A DNA stretch of 5,740 nucleotides from contig JAIROF010000001.1 of assembly GCA_031257655.1 (NCBI GenBank), positions 1 through 5,740 on the forward strand, written 5' to 3'. Positions 5,290 through 5,740 of the stretch are shown piece after piece (the stretch's first letter is position 1; every line of letters begins with the position of its first letter). The DNA is from Prevotellaceae bacterium (GTDB lineage: Bacteria; Bacteroidota; Bacteroidia; Bacteroidales; UBA932). The notes beneath the pieces are model-generated. The model was not told where the DNA came from and ran no database searches. It was given only the letters and a program-made list of their open reading frames with translations. Position numbers and translations under genes: made by a program.

Positions 5290-5372
5290 TGCTGTACGTA
5301 AGCTGCGGCAAGGGTTGTGTCGCGCAGCAACAAAAACGCTGCATCGCGCGATGGCGGCAAACGTACACAGCA
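5290..5372. repeat. Nested imperfect inverted repeat, possible structured RNA
   Basis: TGCTGTACGT (5290-5299) pairs with ACGT-ac-ACAGCA (5361-5372), with a two-base bulge. Inside it GCAGC (5324-5328) pairs with GCTGC (5338-5342) around aacaaaaac. Together with the 5120 and 5179 hairpins this gives three structured elements within 250 bases of otherwise gene-free DNA. A short non-coding RNA or long structured leader is possible. The evidence is only complementarity seen by eye. Confidence 0.3.
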
Positions 5373-5515
5373 TGGATATGCTGACGTTAATATGGAAAAG
5401 CATGGTCATAAATAATAGAACAAGCTTTTAGGTTGAATTACTACTCAAAATAGGCTTTTCAAGATGTAATCGCGAAAATATAAATTTTATTGGCAAATGC
5501 CACATAGAAATAGCT

Positions 5516-5545
5516 AAAAAATACAAGTATGCACGTAGTATATTT
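5516..5545 (-). terminator. Candidate weak intrinsic terminator after the right-edge gene
   Basis: On the minus strand an A/T-rich stem (arms at 5538-5545 and 5517-5524, seven of eight positions pairing, loop of 13) runs into TTTTTT at 5521-5516. It lies 11 bases past the TAG at 5559-5557, the position expected for a terminator of the right-edge gene if its reading frame is restored. The stem is weak, so confidence is low. Confidence 0.28.
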
Positions 5546-5556
5546 ATTACCAATTG

Positions 5557-5649
5557 CTACCGGTCGAAAAAATCAGGAAAGTTGGGCTTTACTTTTGCAT
5601 CATCCCCTGTTGGCAGCGCTACGATTTTTTTCCATTTGTCGCTACTCTT
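5557..5649 (-). other. Apparent out-of-frame C-terminal extension of the right-edge gene
   Basis: In the frame shifted by one base relative to the right-edge gene, the minus strand reads KSSDKWKKIVALPTGDDAKV and goes on PNFPDFFDR to a TAG at 5559-5557. The composition and codon use look coding, and the DNA turns strongly AT-rich only after this stop, as if the true gene end were here. The frame is closed upstream by a TGA at 5652-5650, so it has no start of its own. It reads naturally as the displaced end of the upstream gene. Confidence 0.5.
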
Positions 5650-5740
5650 TCAGCACTTTTCCCTGCTCGTTGACGAGCAGCTTCACCTTTTGCGCTTCCC
5701 CTTGTAGGTGGAGGTCTGCGCTTATCCGGAGGCCGGAGGC
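5642..5740 (-). CDS. 3' end of an unidentified gene (partial, probably frameshifted near its end)
   Basis: The frame is open from the right edge to TAG at 5644-5642, giving 32 residues that include GLRISADLHLQGEAQKVKLL and end VNEQGKVLKE. Codon use is regular and GC-rich, and no alternative frame fits as well. The segment is amphipathic with alternating hydrophobic residues, probably beta strands, but too short to assign to a family. The stop appears premature. Dropping one A from the AAA at 5650-5648 would join this frame to about 29 more coding-like residues ending at 5557. The real protein may therefore be longer, the gene may be a pseudogene, or the sequence may carry an indel error. Confidence 0.6.
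   Translation of the reverse strand, partial: ASGLRISADLHLQGEAQKVKLLVNEQGKVLKE

Larger units (their letters stand above)
5031..5556. other. Long intergenic region without a convincing gene
   Basis: About 525 bases separate the papain-like peptidase gene from the frameshifted gene end at the right edge. From low to high coordinates they hold an A/C-rich leader (on the minus strand), a cluster of inverted repeats between 5120 and 5372, and an AT-rich stretch (about 5400-5556) with a candidate terminator. An 88-codon frame on the minus strand (5143-5409) runs through the inverted repeats and has an unconvincing composition, so I do not call it a gene. The promoter of the downstream cluster should lie here, but I could not identify it. 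Confidence 0.6.

Noticed and set aside
5358..5365. TACGTTTG on the minus strand, matching the Bacteroidota -7 promoter element TAnnTTTG
   Set aside because: No TTTG-like -33 element lies at the right distance, and it lies over 300 bases before the next gene. One 8-mer match is expected by chance.
5143..5409. 88-codon minus-strand frame upstream of the papain-like peptidase gene
   Set aside because: It runs through the inverted repeats, its Ala-rich part is just the hairpin arm translated, and its Cys/Arg/Ser-rich composition resembles translated non-coding DNA.
5491..5502. Inverted repeat TGGCA-AA-TGCCA in the AT-rich spacer
   Set aside because: Short and isolated, with no nearby promoter element recognised. 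Not enough to call an operator.

Overview
The window looks like a piece of a Bacteroidota (probably Bacteroidales) chromosome or accessory region. The evidence is indirect. Nearly every gene encodes a lipoprotein with a signal peptide ending in Cys, and two to three of them carry an acidic or K-(D/E)-type stretch after that Cys, as in Bacteroidota surface lipoproteins. Start codons lack clear Shine-Dalgarno sequences and sit behind A-rich leaders. One gene is a clostripain (C11) peptidase. All recognised genes are on the minus strand, so transcription runs from high to low coordinates. No rRNA, tRNA, CRISPR array or recognisable transposase gene was found.

Layout in transcription order: (i) 5740-5557, the 3' end of an unidentified gene whose last ~30 codons appear frameshifted; (ii) 5556-5031, about 525 bases without a convincing gene, holding an AT-rich stretch, several inverted repeats (one a perfect 13-bp stem) and an A/C-rich leader; (iii) 5030-3459, a 523-aa lipoprotein with a propeptide-like N-terminus and a papain-like (C10/C39-like) cysteine peptidase domain; (iv) 3448-2879, 2728-2120 and 2100-1534, three small lipoproteins that I read as diverged tandem paralogues; (v) 1533-1354, a spacer containing a stem-loop and an unexplained open frame; (vi) 1353-106, a clostripain-family lipoprotein; (vii) 185-1, the start of another lipoprotein gene overlapping the clostripain gene by 80 bases and leaving the window.

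Working interpretation (inference): a co-directional cluster of two cell-envelope cysteine peptidases of different clans, with a tandemly duplicated family of small lipoproteins between them. C11 peptidases cut after Arg/Lys, and the papain-like enzyme has a long pro-region, so a processing cascade is possible. The small lipoproteins could be inhibitors, chaperones, substrates or ligand-binding partners. Nothing in the sequence decides among these. I could not recognise a specific gene name for any locus.
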